Shown in pieces: positions 29,135-39,185 of a DNA stretch of 64,000 bases. How positions within the stretch are numbered: the first letter of the stretch is position 1; the number at the start of each line of letters is the position of its first letter. Source of the stretch: Citrobacter gillenii (GTDB lineage: Bacteria > Pseudomonadota > Gammaproteobacteria > Enterobacterales > Enterobacteriaceae). The DNA lies in NCBI RefSeq assembly GCF_013337685.1, contig NZ_SUQN01000003.1, forward strand, positions 248,001 through 312,000, in the 5' to 3' direction. A program made the position numbers and the translations under genes. The notes below the pieces were generated by a model. The model searched no databases. It was not told the origin of the DNA and saw only the letters and a program-made list of their open reading frames with translations.

Positions 29135-29408
29135 AACGATTCCTCTCTTTACGATCTGCCTTTCTGGCACTGATGATACGAATGACTTCAAAGCCACTTT
29201 CAAACCTAACGCTATGGGCAACAAGAATAACCACAATGCCATGAACAAGACCGATGGTCTGCCACCGGTACTCACCGTTCTCATAACGATCCTGTCTGGA
29301 CAAATGCCGGGGATCGTCGAAAACGAGTACCGCGTCCTCAAAGCGAACACCATGTTTACGGTGGTTACTTTGTGCCTTGTTTGCATCCCACTCAAACTCC
29401 ATTGGCAT
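29121..29408 (-). CDS. brnT: BrnT-type toxin (ribonuclease)
   Basis: This 95-residue protein has the BrnT pattern: FEWDANKAQSNHRKHGVRFEDA at the N-terminus and a C-terminal IRIISARKADRKERNRYE. BrnT is a RelE-fold ribonuclease toxin of type II systems. The start at 29408 (MPMEFEW) is preferred over 29435 on family length; the ATG two codons later is also possible. It overlaps brnA. In E. coli K-12 the yjiA-yjiS interval holds mrr-hsd-symE-mcrBC; here only this pair is present. Confidence 0.9.
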   Translation of the reverse strand: MPMEFEWDANKAQSNHRKHGVRFEDAVLVFDDPRHLSRQDRYENGEYRWQTIGLVHGIVVILVAHSVRFESGFEVIRIISARKADRKERNRYEHD

Positions 29409-29516
29409 GTATTTTATCCCTAATTGTATATACAAAAATGTATCTACAATTATCTTACGATTATACCTGGATTGTTGGAAATAGCTTCACAACTTGACGA
29501 TCAGGGATTAAATTTT

Positions 29517-29553
29517 GTAGGCCGGATAAGGCGGTTACGCCGCCATCCGGCAC
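29517..29553. repeat. REP element between brnT and yjiS
   Basis: A single REP palindrome, GTAGGCCGGAT...ATCCGGCAC, lies downstream of yjiS and about 110 bases upstream of brnT. Confidence 0.75.
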
Positions 29554-29580
29554 TGACAGCCTCTGTCGATGAAAGAACAA

Positions 29581-29745
29581 TTACTCCACCTGATCGCGTC
29601 GCAGCCCGACATCCTTTAGCCGCTCATCGCTCATCTGTTGCAATACGCGCCGCGTTTGCGCCCGCAGATGCCAGCGTTTAATCGCCCTCCAGACCTGCAC
29701 CAAACCAATAAATGGCTGCTTTGCTCTGTTCTCATGAAATTCCAT
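29581..29745 (-). CDS. yjiS: YjiS, DUF1127 small protein
   Basis: This 54-residue protein starts MEFHENRAK and ends with the DUF1127 signature (RRVLQQMSDERLKDVGLRR). It matches what I recall of E. coli YjiS almost residue for residue. DUF1127 proteins are small, basic and helical; some elsewhere take part in RNA or phosphate metabolism, but YjiS has no known job. The gene is divergent from yjiR, with direct repeats between them. Confidence 0.92.
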   Translation of the reverse strand: MEFHENRAKQPFIGLVQVWRAIKRWHLRAQTRRVLQQMSDERLKDVGLRRDQVE

Positions 29746-29799
29746 ACCCGCCTCCCCGTCTTATCTGAGACGTTATCTTCGCGGATCCAGGGGGATACA

Positions 29800-29838
29800 A
29801 TACAGATTCACAAAGTACTTTTATTTAACATACAGATT
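29800..29838 (+). promoter_or_regulatory. Direct repeats, likely YjiR operators
   Basis: ATACAGATT occurs at 29800-29808 and again at 29830-29838, 30 bp apart, with an inverted relative GATCTGTAT at 29892-29900. They sit between divergent yjiS and yjiR. MocR regulators commonly bind direct repeats near their own genes, so these are candidate YjiR sites. Confidence 0.5.
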
Positions 29839-29921
29839 GGTTAAAAAGGATCCTGCATCGCCTTTTTCACGCCAGTCTGTACTGGTTTTTTGATCTGTAT
29901 GGTACCCATGAGGGATACAGC

Positions 29922-31334
29922 ATGACGCGTTACCAATATCTGGCCAGTCTGCTGGCCGAACGCATTGAGCAGGGGTTGTATCGCCATGGCGAAAAGCTGC
30001 CGTCGGTGCGTAGCCTGAGTCAGGAACATGGGGTCAGCATCAGCACCGTACAGCAGGCATATCAGATGCTGGAACAGCGACAGCTGATCACCCCGCAGCC
30101 GCGCTCCGGCTATTTTGTCGCCCCGCGTAAAGCACAGCCGCCGGTGCCGCCAATGTCGCGTCCGGTACAGCGTCCGGTGGAGATAACCCAGTGGGATCAG
30201 GTGCTGGACATGCTGGCAGGTCACGCAGACACATCAATCGTCCCTTTCAGCAGCGGCGTTCCCGATATTAATCAACCCAGCCTAAAACCGCTGTGGCGCG
30301 AGTTAAGCCGCGTGGCGCAGCATAATCTGCGCGCGGTGCTGGGTTACGACGAGCTGCCCGGCTGTCGGGAACTGCGCCAACAGATAGCCCGGCTGATGCT
30401 GGACGGCGGTTCGGTGGTCAGTGCGGACGATATCGTAATCACCAGCGGCAGCCAGAGCGGAATGTCGCTGGCGCTGCTGACGGTCTGCCAGCGCGGCGAT
30501 ATCGTCGCCGTGGAATCCCCCGCCTATTACGGCACCATGCAACTGCTACGCGGTCTTGGCATCAAAGTGATTGAGATCCCGACCGATCCGGATACCGGGA
30601 TCAGTATTGAAGCCCTGGAGCTGGCGCTGGATCAGTGGCCGATTAAAGGGGTGCTGCTGGTTCCCAACTGCAATAATCCCCTCGGATTTATTATGCCGGA
30701 TGCCCGCAAGCGGGCGGTACTCACCCTCGCCCAGCGTCACGACATTGTGATTTTCGAAGATGATGTGTATGGCGAACTGGCTACAGAGTATCCGCGCCCG
30801 CGCACGATCCACTCCTGGGATAGCGACGGTCGAGTGCTGCTGTGCAGCTCATTTACCAAATCCGTGGCGCCGGGTCTGCGCGTGGGTTGGGTGGTTCCGG
30901 GTCGCTATTATGACAAACTGCTGCACATGAAATACGCCGTCATCGGCACCAGCGTTCCCGCCACGCAGCTGGCGGCGGCAACCTTTGTGCGCGAGGGTCA
31001 TTATCATCGCCATGTCCGGCGCATGCGCCAGATTTACCAACGCAATATGGAAATCTACACCTGCTGGGTACGGGAATACTTCCCCTGCGGGATCTGCGTC
31101 ACCCGACCAAAAGGCGGCTTTATGCTGTGGGTCGAATTGCCACCACTGGTCGACATGGTCTGCGTCGCCAAACAGCTCTGCCGCCTGAAAATCCAGGTCG
31201 CGCCAGGTTCGCTGTTCTCGGCGTCAGGAAAGTATCGCAACTGCGTACGTATCAACTGCGCACTGCCACCAGACGAAAAGCACCGGGAAGTGATGCAGAA
31301 ACTCGGAGAGGCGGTGATGGTGGCGATAGAGTAA
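29922..31334 (+). CDS. yjiR: YjiR, MocR-type GntR/aminotransferase regulator
   Basis: This 470-residue protein fuses a GntR winged helix (about 1-70; KLPSVRSLSQEHGVSISTV) to a class I aminotransferase domain (about 105-465). The PLP lysine is K313 in SSFTKS. Such MocR proteins are vitamin B6-dependent regulators; the target of YjiR is not known to me. Length equals the E. coli protein. It is divergent from yjiS and convergent with the rpn gene. Confidence 0.92.
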   Translation: MTRYQYLASLLAERIEQGLYRHGEKLPSVRSLSQEHGVSISTVQQAYQMLEQRQLITPQPRSGYFVAPRKAQPPVPPMSRPVQRPVEITQWDQVLDMLAGHADTSIVPFSSGVPDINQPSLKPLWRELSRVAQHNLRAVLGYDELPGCRELRQQIARLMLDGGSVVSADDIVITSGSQSGMSLALLTVCQRGDIVAVESPAYYGTMQLLRGLGIKVIEIPTDPDTGISIEALELALDQWPIKGVLLVPNCNNPLGFIMPDARKRAVLTLAQRHDIVIFEDDVYGELATEYPRPRTIHSWDSDGRVLLCSSFTKSVAPGLRVGWVVPGRYYDKLLHMKYAVIGTSVPATQLAAATFVREGHYHRHVRRMRQIYQRNMEIYTCWVREYFPCGICVTRPKGGFMLWVELPPLVDMVCVAKQLCRLKIQVAPGSLFSASGKYRNCVRINCALPPDEKHREVMQKLGEAVMVAIE

Positions 31335-31360
31335 ATCGGCACACCCGGCTTCGCCTCTAT

Positions 31361-32299
31361 CTAATGGCTTAAACCCTGGATATCCTCAGCGGACAGTCGG
31401 GTAATTTTTTGTATCGTGTTGATATCGATACCGTCGGTCAACATGGTGCGGGCAATACGCAATGCTTCATCACGCCGCCCCTCCATCAGCCCTTCCTGTT
31501 TACCTTCCTGTTTGCCTTCCTGCCACCCTTTTTTAAATCCCGCCTCATGCAATCTGTCCGCGATCGTCATCAAATGCTCCTTATGCTGCGGTGAACGTTC
31601 GGCAATCGCACTGATAAACGTATTGAAGCGAGGTGCATCACCGGTTCGCAAAATATAATTAAACAGCGTCTTGAGCTGGCTGTCATTAGTGGACCCGGTA
31701 ACTAACAGAGAAACAATGTTCTCGACCAATCCCATAAGATCGCGCTGACGGATATGTTTTTGTATTAATTCCAGCAGCGCCATACGGCGATGCTGCACAA
31801 TCTCATCGTCCGGAATAACTGTAATATCGACCAGCGGAAACGCTGCGGCATAAAGCCGACGAGCCAATGTTGGATTGGCAAATTCATCCAGCCAGCACAG
31901 TGACCAGGGATACGGACTTTTAGCGCCGTGATAAAACAGCATCGGCACCACCAGCGGTAATTGCGGGTGTCCGGCATCTAAATGTTTTTGCATGGCCGCT
32001 ATCGCATAGCGCATCAACCTGAACGCCATATGCGCATCCGGTGTACTCTGATGTTCAATCACTACGTAAATATATCCATCCCCTTCCGTCGTTTTCAGCG
32101 ACCACAGCACATCGGAGTAATACGCGCGTAAATCCCCCTCAATAAAACTGTCAGACTCGAGCTTTAGTGTCTGCAGGTCACATATTTCGCGTAACGCATC
32201 AGGGAGATGAATCTGTAGAAAATCCCGGGCAGTCTCCGGATGACGTAAAAATGTTTTAAAGACCGCATCATGCGGGGTTGAGGTCGGTGTTTTTTTCAT
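31361..32299 (-). CDS. rpnD: Rpn-family recombination-promoting nuclease (PD-(D/E)XK), intact
   Basis: This 312-residue member of the Rpn (YhgA-like, formerly 'putative transposase') family has an N-terminal restriction-type nuclease fold: [20 protein letters not shown] near the start and [11 protein letters not shown] as the catalytic core. The C-terminus has a repetitive [14 protein letters not shown] segment. Rpn proteins promote RecA-independent DNA transfer and may act in phage defence. The start at 32299 (MKKTPT) has a GGATGG-type site upstream. E. coli K-12 has this locus split as yjiP/yjiQ, so the symbol follows position. Confidence 0.8.
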   Translation of the reverse strand: MKKTPTSTPHDAVFKTFLRHPETARDFLQIHLPDALREICDLQTLKLESDSFIEGDLRAYYSDVLWSLKTTEGDGYIYVVIEHQSTPDAHMAFRLMRYAIAAMQKHLDAGHPQLPLVVPMLFYHGAKSPYPWSLCWLDEFANPTLARRLYAAAFPLVDITVIPDDEIVQHRRMALLELIQKHIRQRDLMGLVENIVSLLVTGSTNDSQLKTLFNYILRTGDAPRFNTFISAIAERSPQHKEHLMTIADRLHEAGFKKGWQEGKQEGKQEGLMEGRRDEALRIARTMLTDGIDINTIQKITRLSAEDIQGLSH

Positions 32300-32573
32300 G
32301 GAGATCCATCGTCCGAGGAAAAAGATGGCGCGACTATAACGGCTAAATTTATGACTCTCATTCAACACGTTTTATGTCTGCGAGGCACTATCCACAGTAA
32401 ATACCGCCCTCTGCAAGGCAGACATTTTCTCAGAACACTCCCCGCAAAAACGCGTTTGCTTACGCGCCCATTCGCATTACACTGCGGATGTCTATTTTCC
32501 ATTCAACTGACGCCACCCGAGGTGCGATCTCGCTATTCCCGTTGAGGGTTTTCTCCCGACAAGGAGCTGTTTT

Positions 32574-33815
32574 ATGCAACGGATTTTCGCGTTTTTCTCG
32601 CAACGCGCCACGACGCTTTTTTTCCCCATCGCGCTGATTCTGTACGACTTCGCCGCCTACCTGTCAACGGACCTGATCCAACCCGGCATCATTAATGTCG
32701 TGCGGGATTTCAACGCCGATATCAGCCTGGCACCGGCTGCGGTTAGCCTGTATCTGGCGGGTGGGATGGCGCTACAGTGGTTGTTAGGTCCGCTTTCCGA
32801 TCGAATTGGTCGCCGACCGGTGCTAATTACCGGCGCGCTCATCTTCACCCTTGCCTGCGCGGCTACACTGTTCACCACCTCAATGACGCAGTTTCTGATT
32901 GCTCGCGTTGTGCAGGGCACCAGCATCTGCTTTATCGCCACCGTCGGCTACGTCACGGTGCAGGAGGCATTTGGCCAGACAAAGGCCATCAAGCTGATGG
33001 CCATCATCACCTCCATTGTGCTGGTGGCACCGGTAATTGGCCCGCTCTCCGGGGCGGCGCTGATGCACTTTGTCCACTGGAAGGTTCTGTTTGCCATCAT
33101 TGCCGCGATGGGCCTGGTCGCCTTTATTGGCCTGCTGTTGGCGATGCCAGAAACGGTGCAGCGCGGCACGGTGCCGTTCAGCGCACGCGGCGTACTGCGG
33201 GATTTTCGCGATGTATTTCGCAACCGGGTGTTCCTGTTTGGGGCCGCCACGCTGTCGCTGAGCTACATCCCGATGATGAGCTGGGTGGCGGTATCGCCGG
33301 TGATCCTGATCGACGCGGGCGGCATGACCACCTCGCAGTTTGCCTGGGCGCAGGCTCCGGTATTTGGAGCGGTTATCGTCGCCAATATGGTGGTGGTGCG
33401 ATTTGTGAAGGACCCGACAAGGCCGCGCTTTATCTGGCGGGCGGCACCTGTCCAATTGAGCGGGCTGGCGATACTGATTGGCGGCAATTTACTCTGGCCA
33501 CACGTCTGGCTGTGGTCGGTGCTGGGCACCAGTCTGTATGCCTTTGGTATCGGGATGATTTTCCCGACGCTGTTCCGTTTTACGCTGTTTTCCAACAACC
33601 TGCCGAAGGGCACGGTCTCCGCATCGCTGAATATGGTGATCCTGACGGTAATGGCGGTTTCTGTCGAGATCGGGCGCTGGCTGTGGTTTAACGGCGGCAG
33701 GATTTCGTTTCACCTGTTGGCGGTTGTCGCAGGTATTGTCGTGATATTCACGCTCGCCGGATTGTTGAAGCGGGTACGTCAGCACGAGGCCACGACGTTA
33801 GCCACGGAAAACTAA
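32574..33815 (+). CDS. mdtM: MdtM, MFS multidrug and alkali-cation antiporter
   Basis: This 413-residue protein has 12 membrane helices and the DHA1-family motif [16 protein letters not shown] in the first cytoplasmic loop. E. coli MdtM exports chloramphenicol, ethidium, quaternary compounds and bile salts, and exchanges Na+/K+ for H+ at alkaline pH. The N-terminal Asp in [12 protein letters not shown], known to matter in MdtM and MdfA, is present. The ATG follows ACAAGGAGCTGTTTT. Confidence 0.94.
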   Translation: MQRIFAFFSQRATTLFFPIALILYDFAAYLSTDLIQPGIINVVRDFNADISLAPAAVSLYLAGGMALQWLLGPLSDRIGRRPVLITGALIFTLACAATLFTTSMTQFLIARVVQGTSICFIATVGYVTVQEAFGQTKAIKLMAIITSIVLVAPVIGPLSGAALMHFVHWKVLFAIIAAMGLVAFIGLLLAMPETVQRGTVPFSARGVLRDFRDVFRNRVFLFGAATLSLSYIPMMSWVAVSPVILIDAGGMTTSQFAWAQAPVFGAVIVANMVVVRFVKDPTRPRFIWRAAPVQLSGLAILIGGNLLWPHVWLWSVLGTSLYAFGIGMIFPTLFRFTLFSNNLPKGTVSASLNMVILTVMAVSVEIGRWLWFNGGRISFHLLAVVAGIVVIFTLAGLLKRVRQHEATTLATEN

Positions 33816-33847
33816 CCTGCCATGCTTATTCGCCCTACGCCATCGTG

Positions 33848-33883
33848 GTAGGCCGGATAAGGTGCTGGCACCGCATCCGGCAT
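33848..33883. repeat. REP element between mdtM and the beta-lyase gene
   Basis: A single REP palindrome (GTAGGCCGGAT...ATCCGGCAT) lies between converging genes. Confidence 0.7.
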
Positions 33884-33896
33884 TTATCACATCACA

Positions 33897-35087
33897 TTAC
33901 GCGATACGCGCGAACCCGGCGTCCAGATCGGCAATCAAATCACCGACATCTTCCAGGCCAATATGCACCCTGACCAACGTGCCGCTGAAGTCGACATCCC
34001 CGGCCGGGCGAATGCTGTTCAGCTCCTCCGGCTGATTAGCCAGAATCAGCGACTCGAATCCGCCCCACGAATAGGCCATATGGAACAGCGAGAAGTTATC
34101 GAGGAAATTCGCCATCTGTTCATCAGTCAGGCGCTTTTTCAGGATAAACGAGAACAGGCCCGAGCTACCGGCAAAGTCGCGCTGAAAATACTCATGGCCC
34201 GGACACTCCGGTAACGCCGGATGGTTCACCCGCGCCACCTCCGGTCTTGCCGACAGCCAGCGGGCAATATGGATACTGCTTTCCTGATGCTGTTTCAGAC
34301 GTACCGCCAGCGTACGCAGTCCGCGGCTGCCGTTATACGCCGTGTCGGCATCCAGCGTTTGCCCCATCAGATACGAGTTCTCACGCAGACGATCCCAGCA
34401 GCGGGCGTTGGACACCGCCGTGCCCAGCATGCCGTCCGAGTGGCCAATGGTGTATTTCGTCCCCGCCTGAATGGAAATATCCACGCCGAAATCCAGCGCC
34501 TTAAACAGTACGCCCGCCGCCCAGGTGTTGTCGATCATGATGACGATGTCAGGGTTCACTGCGCGGATCGCCTTCACCATTCCCGGCACATCCTGGACTT
34601 CCATGGTGATTGAACTGGGCGATTCCAGAAACACCACTTTCGTCTCAGGGCGCAGAAAATCGACGATACCTGCGCCAATCAGCGGATCGTAATAGGTGGT
34701 TTCCACGTTGAATTTACTCAGGATCTTATTACAGAAATCCTGGGTTGGCTCATAGGCCGCGCCGGTCATCAGGATATGATCGCCGCTTTGTACAAACGCC
34801 AGAATCGCGTTGGTAACCGCCGCGGCCCCGCACGGGTACAGCGCACAGCCCGCACCGCCTTCCAGATCGCTCATCGCCTTCTGAAAAGCGAAGTGGGTAT
34901 ACGTACCGCGACGACCATAAAACAGTTCCCCGTTAGCGCGATTGGCGGTAGCGAATTTTTTATCCTTCACGGTATCAAACACCAGCGAAGAAGCGCGTTG
35001 GATAACCGGATTCACCGCCCCCTGGGTGTAACGTTTGTCACGTCCGGCGACGACCAGTTGGGTTTCAATCTTCATTGCGTCTTTCAT
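33897..35087 (-). CDS. Cystathionine beta-lyase-like PLP enzyme (MetC family)
   Basis: This 396-residue Cys/Met-metabolism enzyme has its PLP lysine at K211 ([12 protein letters not shown]), the phosphate-binding YPCGAAA near 84-90 and the Asp of MIDNTWA near 186. The N-terminal [11 protein letters not shown] segment is typical of cystathionine beta-lyase. It likely cleaves C-S bonds of cystathionine, cysteine or cystine. It is not the housekeeping metC by context: it is 32 bases downstream of a DAACS transporter gene and near a divergent LysR gene, suggesting use of an imported sulfur amino acid. The ATG follows AGGAGATGTT. Confidence 0.85.
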   Translation of the reverse strand: MKDAMKIETQLVVAGRDKRYTQGAVNPVIQRASSLVFDTVKDKKFATANRANGELFYGRRGTYTHFAFQKAMSDLEGGAGCALYPCGAAAVTNAILAFVQSGDHILMTGAAYEPTQDFCNKILSKFNVETTYYDPLIGAGIVDFLRPETKVVFLESPSSITMEVQDVPGMVKAIRAVNPDIVIMIDNTWAAGVLFKALDFGVDISIQAGTKYTIGHSDGMLGTAVSNARCWDRLRENSYLMGQTLDADTAYNGSRGLRTLAVRLKQHQESSIHIARWLSARPEVARVNHPALPECPGHEYFQRDFAGSSGLFSFILKKRLTDEQMANFLDNFSLFHMAYSWGGFESLILANQPEELNSIRPAGDVDFSGTLVRVHIGLEDVGDLIADLDAGFARIA

Positions 35088-35119
35088 AACATCTCCTGTT
35101 TCTTAATCCGTGTGCAAAC

Positions 35120-36352
35120 CTATACCGCAGCGGCGGTCGCGTTGATTTCAGCGTCGTTCTGCTTTTTTCCAGCAAACCGCTCAACAATTTGTGCCGCGTT
35201 CAAATCATGGATCACGTTGATAAGCGTGGCGGGCGCATCGGTAATCGTACCCAGCACCACCAGCATCGGGATCGCTTCCATCGGCAACCCGAGCGTGGTG
35301 ACAATAAAGATCTCACCCAGAAACGCGCCGCCCGGTACGCCGCCGACGATAATGGCCGAGAGCACGGCAATCAGCATGGTCAGGAAGAAGGTCTCGGTGG
35401 TGAACGGCATGCCGAGCACGGAATAGATAAAGACAATTTTCAGCGCGGCAATCATCGCCACACCGCCTTTATTCAGGTTAACCAATAACGGAATAGAGAC
35501 ATCGACGATTTCCGGGTTAATCCCCATCGCCTTACCGGCGCGCAGCGTGACAGGTAACGTGCCCAGTGAAGAACAGGTTCCCAGCGCGGTGGCGGAAGGT
35601 TCAATCGCATTACGCCAGAAGGCTCTGACCGCCGGAACACCGCCACCAATATACGAATAGAGAATTGAGCCGAAAACAAAGTAGACCAGCGTGGCGACCA
35701 TAAACAGGCCAATGGCGCGGGCAAAGGTTAACAGCAGCGCGGAATCCTGGCTGGCCATGGTCGCAGCGAAATAGCAACCAAGACCAATCGGCGCCACTTT
35801 CATAATGATAGAGACGATCTTCATGATCACGGTATTGGCATCTTCCAGCAGTGACGCAATGCGTTTCCCCGCCTGATCTGATTGCCCAATCGCCACACCG
35901 GCAATGATCGCCATGACGATCAGCGCCAGAATATTGGACTTCGAAAACAGTCCGATAAAATCATTGGTGGTGATCATGCTGACAAAATCCATCTTGCCAC
36001 TGCCCGCCTGCACGGACTGCGAGAGATCGATAGTGACGCCCTGCGCCGGGTTGTACCATAGCGCCAGCGCCACAATCCCGGCAGCCGGAATAAAGGCCAT
36101 CGCGATCGAAACAATAAAGATAATCGCCATAATGCGTCCCAGCCTTTTCAGGTCGGTCATACTGGCGATAGAAGACATGACGCTGATCCCCACCAGCGGC
36201 ACGATGATCATAAATAACAGGTTTAAGAATATCTGACCGACTGGCTGGAGTGTGCTGGCAAACGTCGGGGCATAAATACCTAATAAGCCGCCAATAACCA
36301 GAGCAAATAATAAAATAATCGACGATCTGTAGGGTTCGAGTCGTGACCACAT
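35120..36352 (-). CDS. DAACS-family amino acid/dicarboxylate:cation symporter
   Basis: This 410-residue membrane protein has the GltP/SstT/TcyP fold: about eight helices plus two hairpins. The HP1 region is ATALGTCSSLGTLP and the helix-7 region is NLNKGGVAM, replacing the classic NMDGT. Substrates in the family are glutamate, serine, C4-acids and cystine. Its operon with a C-S lyase makes a sulfur amino acid such as cystine the best guess. It is the first gene of the operon. Confidence 0.82.
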   Translation of the reverse strand: MWSRLEPYRSSIILLFALVIGGLLGIYAPTFASTLQPVGQIFLNLLFMIIVPLVGISVMSSIASMTDLKRLGRIMAIIFIVSIAMAFIPAAGIVALALWYNPAQGVTIDLSQSVQAGSGKMDFVSMITTNDFIGLFSKSNILALIVMAIIAGVAIGQSDQAGKRIASLLEDANTVIMKIVSIIMKVAPIGLGCYFAATMASQDSALLLTFARAIGLFMVATLVYFVFGSILYSYIGGGVPAVRAFWRNAIEPSATALGTCSSLGTLPVTLRAGKAMGINPEIVDVSIPLLVNLNKGGVAMIAALKIVFIYSVLGMPFTTETFFLTMLIAVLSAIIVGGVPGGAFLGEIFIVTTLGLPMEAIPMLVVLGTITDAPATLINVIHDLNAAQIVERFAGKKQNDAEINATAAAV

Positions 36353-36576
36353 AATGGGTACCTTTTAAATTATATAATTTTTAATGAGACTACATTCACA
36401 ACTTGATGCGTTTCAGGCCTGCCTCCTTATATTTTGTGATGCAACTCACTTAACCTGTTATTTTTTCATTTTGCCAGCGAGTTGTTTCCTGTGATTCAAT
36501 AGTTGCATGTTTAAAATGCGAATGTAACGGCCTATTCGTACCGTTTTTGCAAATCACTTGTGAATTAAAGGAAATT
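36353..36576. promoter_or_regulatory. Divergent region, DAACS operon / LysR gene
   Basis: This 224-bp AT-rich spacer is where a LysR regulator would bind to control both directions. I could not single out one T-N11-A box reliably. Confidence 0.4.
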
Positions 36577-37503
36577 ATGGGTACGCCGATTTCACTCAAG
36601 CATTTGGAATTTTTCGTCAAAATCGTTGACTGCGGAGGGTTATCGGAGGCCGCCGCGCAGCTCAACGTCTCGCCTTCCGCGGTAAGCAAAAGCCTGACGG
36701 CAATGGAAGACACGCTGGGGACAACGTTAATTAAACGCACCACCCGCAGTATTACCCTGACCGATGCCGGGCAATATTTATTTAACCGCGCCAATAAGCT
36801 ACTGACAGAGTTTGATGAAACGCTGAATACTACCTCCGGTTATTACCACAGCCCGCAGGGCGAATTACGCATCACCTGTTCCATTGCCTTTGGTTATTCG
36901 CGACTGGTAAACCTGGTGGATAAATATCGCACCCAGTTCCCGGATGTGAATCTGTACATCGATCTCAACGATAACTTCGTCAATCTGAACGAAACCGATT
37001 TCGACATCGCCCTGCGCATCTCCACCGCGCCGCCGCAGAATTACGCCATGCGTAAACTGGTCCCTATCCGCTGGGCGTACTGCGCGTCGCCGGGATACCT
37101 CGCAAAAAAAGGGATGCCCCAGCGTCGCAGCGACTTGGTGAATCATGATTGCCTGGTTTACCCCGGCCTCACGCCAGTGCTTAAAGTGGCAGACGAGCAG
37201 GATCGTTTGCACCAATTGAAGCTCCATATGCCGATCCAGGCCAACAGCAGCCTGGTGTTATTGAAGTCGGTGTTAGAAGATCAGGGCGTGGCGTATTTAC
37301 CCACCTATCTGATTGGCGATCATATTCAAAAAGAAGAGGTCACGCCGCTGATGCTCGACGGCACCATCACCTGTGAAACCCACGCCCTGTATGCGCTGTA
37401 TTTTCCCAGCAAGTACAGTAATCCGAAGGTACGATCGTTTATCGATTTTCTGGTGGCGGAACTCGGTCCGTTACCCGCGTGGGACAACTGGATCCCAGGA
37501 TAA
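36577..37503 (+). CDS. LysR-family regulator beside the DAACS/beta-lyase operon
   Basis: This 308-residue protein has an N-terminal winged helix (FVKIVDCGGLSEAAAQLNVSPSAVSKSLTAMED) and a LysR effector domain of the CrgA/YafC-like type. I chose the ATG at 36577, after AAAGGAAATT; an in-frame TTG at 36547 has no site. The divergent arrangement suggests that it controls the transporter and lyase genes, presumably in response to a related amino acid. Confidence 0.85.
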   Translation: MGTPISLKHLEFFVKIVDCGGLSEAAAQLNVSPSAVSKSLTAMEDTLGTTLIKRTTRSITLTDAGQYLFNRANKLLTEFDETLNTTSGYYHSPQGELRITCSIAFGYSRLVNLVDKYRTQFPDVNLYIDLNDNFVNLNETDFDIALRISTAPPQNYAMRKLVPIRWAYCASPGYLAKKGMPQRRSDLVNHDCLVYPGLTPVLKVADEQDRLHQLKLHMPIQANSSLVLLKSVLEDQGVAYLPTYLIGDHIQKEEVTPLMLDGTITCETHALYALYFPSKYSNPKVRSFIDFLVAELGPLPAWDNWIPG

Positions 37504-37578
37504 GATCATTCAGTCTAAAAATGGGAGGCGTGCCACAATTTTTGCACGTTCCCCCCGTCTGGCTCTATCCTTAAGTCT

Positions 37579-38859
37579 ATGAATAAAATTGCTGAACTCA
37601 AACGCGCCAAGCGACTGGCGCTCTCTCTGCTGCTGATTGCTGCCGCGACCTTCGTCATCACGTTGTTTCTGCCACCCAACTTCTGGGTGCTAGGGATCAA
37701 AGCGATTGCCGAAGCGGCGATGGTAGGCGCGCTGGCGGACTGGTTCGCCGTGGTCGCGCTTTTTCGCCGGGTACCGATCCCGTTTATCTCGCGCCATACG
37801 GCGATTATCCCGCGTAATAAAGACCGCATCGGCGAAAACCTGGGTCAGTTCGTGCAGGAAAAATTCCTCGACACCCAGTCACTGGTGGCGCTGATTCGCC
37901 GCCATGAACCGGCGCTGCTCATTGGCAACTGGTTCAGCCAACCAGAGAATGCCCGGCGCATCGGCCAGCATCTGCTGCAGATCATGAGCGGATTTCTCGA
38001 ACTGACCGACGACGCCCGCATCCAGCGGCTGATCAAACGCGCGGTGCATAAGGCTATCGACAAGGTCGATCTCTCCGGCACTAGCGCATTAATGCTGGAA
38101 AGCATGACCAAAAACAACCGCCACCAGGTGCTGCTCGACACGCTGATTACGCAGCTGATCGCCCTGCTACAGCGCGACAGTTCGCGGGCGTTTATCGCCC
38201 AGCAGATTGTGCGCTGGCTGGAGACCGAACATCCGCTCAAAGCGAAGATCCTGCCAACCGAATGGCTCGGTGAACACAGCGCCGAGCTGGTCTCTGATGC
38301 GGTCAACTCCCTGCTGGATGACATCAGTCACGATCGGGCGCATCAGATCCGCCACGCCTTCGATCGCGCCACGTTGAACCTGATCGATAAGCTCAAACAC
38401 GATCCTGACATGGCCGCACGTGCAGAAAGCCTCAAAAGCTACCTGAAAGAGGACGAAGCCTTTAACCGCTATCTCGGCGAATTGTGGGCGGATCTGCGTC
38501 AGTGGGTGAAAACCGACATTAACGCCGATGATTCTCGCGTGAAACAACGCATTGCCAGCGCCGGACAGTGGTTTGGCGAAACGCTGGTTGCCGATGGTGC
38601 CCTGCGTGCGTCGCTGAATGAACACCTGGAGCAGGCTGCGAAAAAAGTCGCTCCGGAGTTCGCTACCTTCCTGACGCGCCACATCAGCGACACGGTCAAA
38701 AGCTGGGATGCACGGGAAATGTCGCAACAAATTGAGCTCAACATCGGCAAAGATTTGCAGTTTATTCGCGTCAACGGCACGCTGGTTGGCGGTTCTATCG
38801 GGCTGGTGTTATATCTGTTGTCGCAACTACCGTCTCTGCTCACGCTGCCGAATTTTTAA
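37579..38859 (+). CDS. yjiN: YjiN, DUF445 membrane protein
   Basis: This 426-residue protein has two N-terminal membrane helices (about 14-60, [14 protein letters not shown]), a long helical cytosolic or periplasmic region and one C-terminal helix ([15 protein letters not shown]). It matches E. coli YjiN in length. DUF445 has no agreed function. The DUF2164 gene follows after 9 bases. Confidence 0.9.
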   Translation: MNKIAELKRAKRLALSLLLIAAATFVITLFLPPNFWVLGIKAIAEAAMVGALADWFAVVALFRRVPIPFISRHTAIIPRNKDRIGENLGQFVQEKFLDTQSLVALIRRHEPALLIGNWFSQPENARRIGQHLLQIMSGFLELTDDARIQRLIKRAVHKAIDKVDLSGTSALMLESMTKNNRHQVLLDTLITQLIALLQRDSSRAFIAQQIVRWLETEHPLKAKILPTEWLGEHSAELVSDAVNSLLDDISHDRAHQIRHAFDRATLNLIDKLKHDPDMAARAESLKSYLKEDEAFNRYLGELWADLRQWVKTDINADDSRVKQRIASAGQWFGETLVADGALRASLNEHLEQAAKKVAPEFATFLTRHISDTVKSWDAREMSQQIELNIGKDLQFIRVNGTLVGGSIGLVLYLLSQLPSLLTLPNF

Positions 38860-38868
38860 GGAGAAAAA

Positions 38869-39108
38869 ATGGCTGAAATCACCCTGTCATCCGCGGAGCG
38901 CGATCGCCTGCGCAACGAACTGGAAACGTATTGCAGCGACCACTTCGATCTCGACCTTGAGCAGTTCGATGCCGAGTTCTTTATTGATTTTATTATCGAA
39001 AAACTGGGACCTGCGTTTTACAACGCCGGTATTGAAGAGGCGATCCGCACCCATATCGCCTACAGCGAACGGATCCAGGAAGAAATGGACCTGAAGAAAA
39101 TCCTCTGA
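38869..39108 (+). CDS. DUF2164 family protein
   Basis: This 79-residue acidic protein has the family pattern FDLDLEQFDAEFFIDFIIEKLGPAFYNAGI. Function is unknown. The ATG follows AAGGAGAAAAA and lies 9 bases after yjiN, so the two are co-transcribed. I do not recall this gene next to yjiN in E. coli K-12. Confidence 0.85.
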   Translation: MAEITLSSAERDRLRNELETYCSDHFDLDLEQFDAEFFIDFIIEKLGPAFYNAGIEEAIRTHIAYSERIQEEMDLKKIL

Positions 39109-39185
39109 CGGTAAAACCTGCATCATTTAACTTTAAATTATCATTTGCATATGTAATATAACAAATATCCACATAACAGCGTGAA

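Noticed and set aside
32351-32545. 64-codon ORF between the rpn gene and mdtM
   Set aside because: It has no site for ribosome binding, no recognisable pattern, and overlaps probable promoter DNA.
32777-33691. 304-codon ORF in another frame of mdtM
   Set aside because: It is compositional shadowing; the mdtM frame encodes a clear 12-helix transporter over the same bases.
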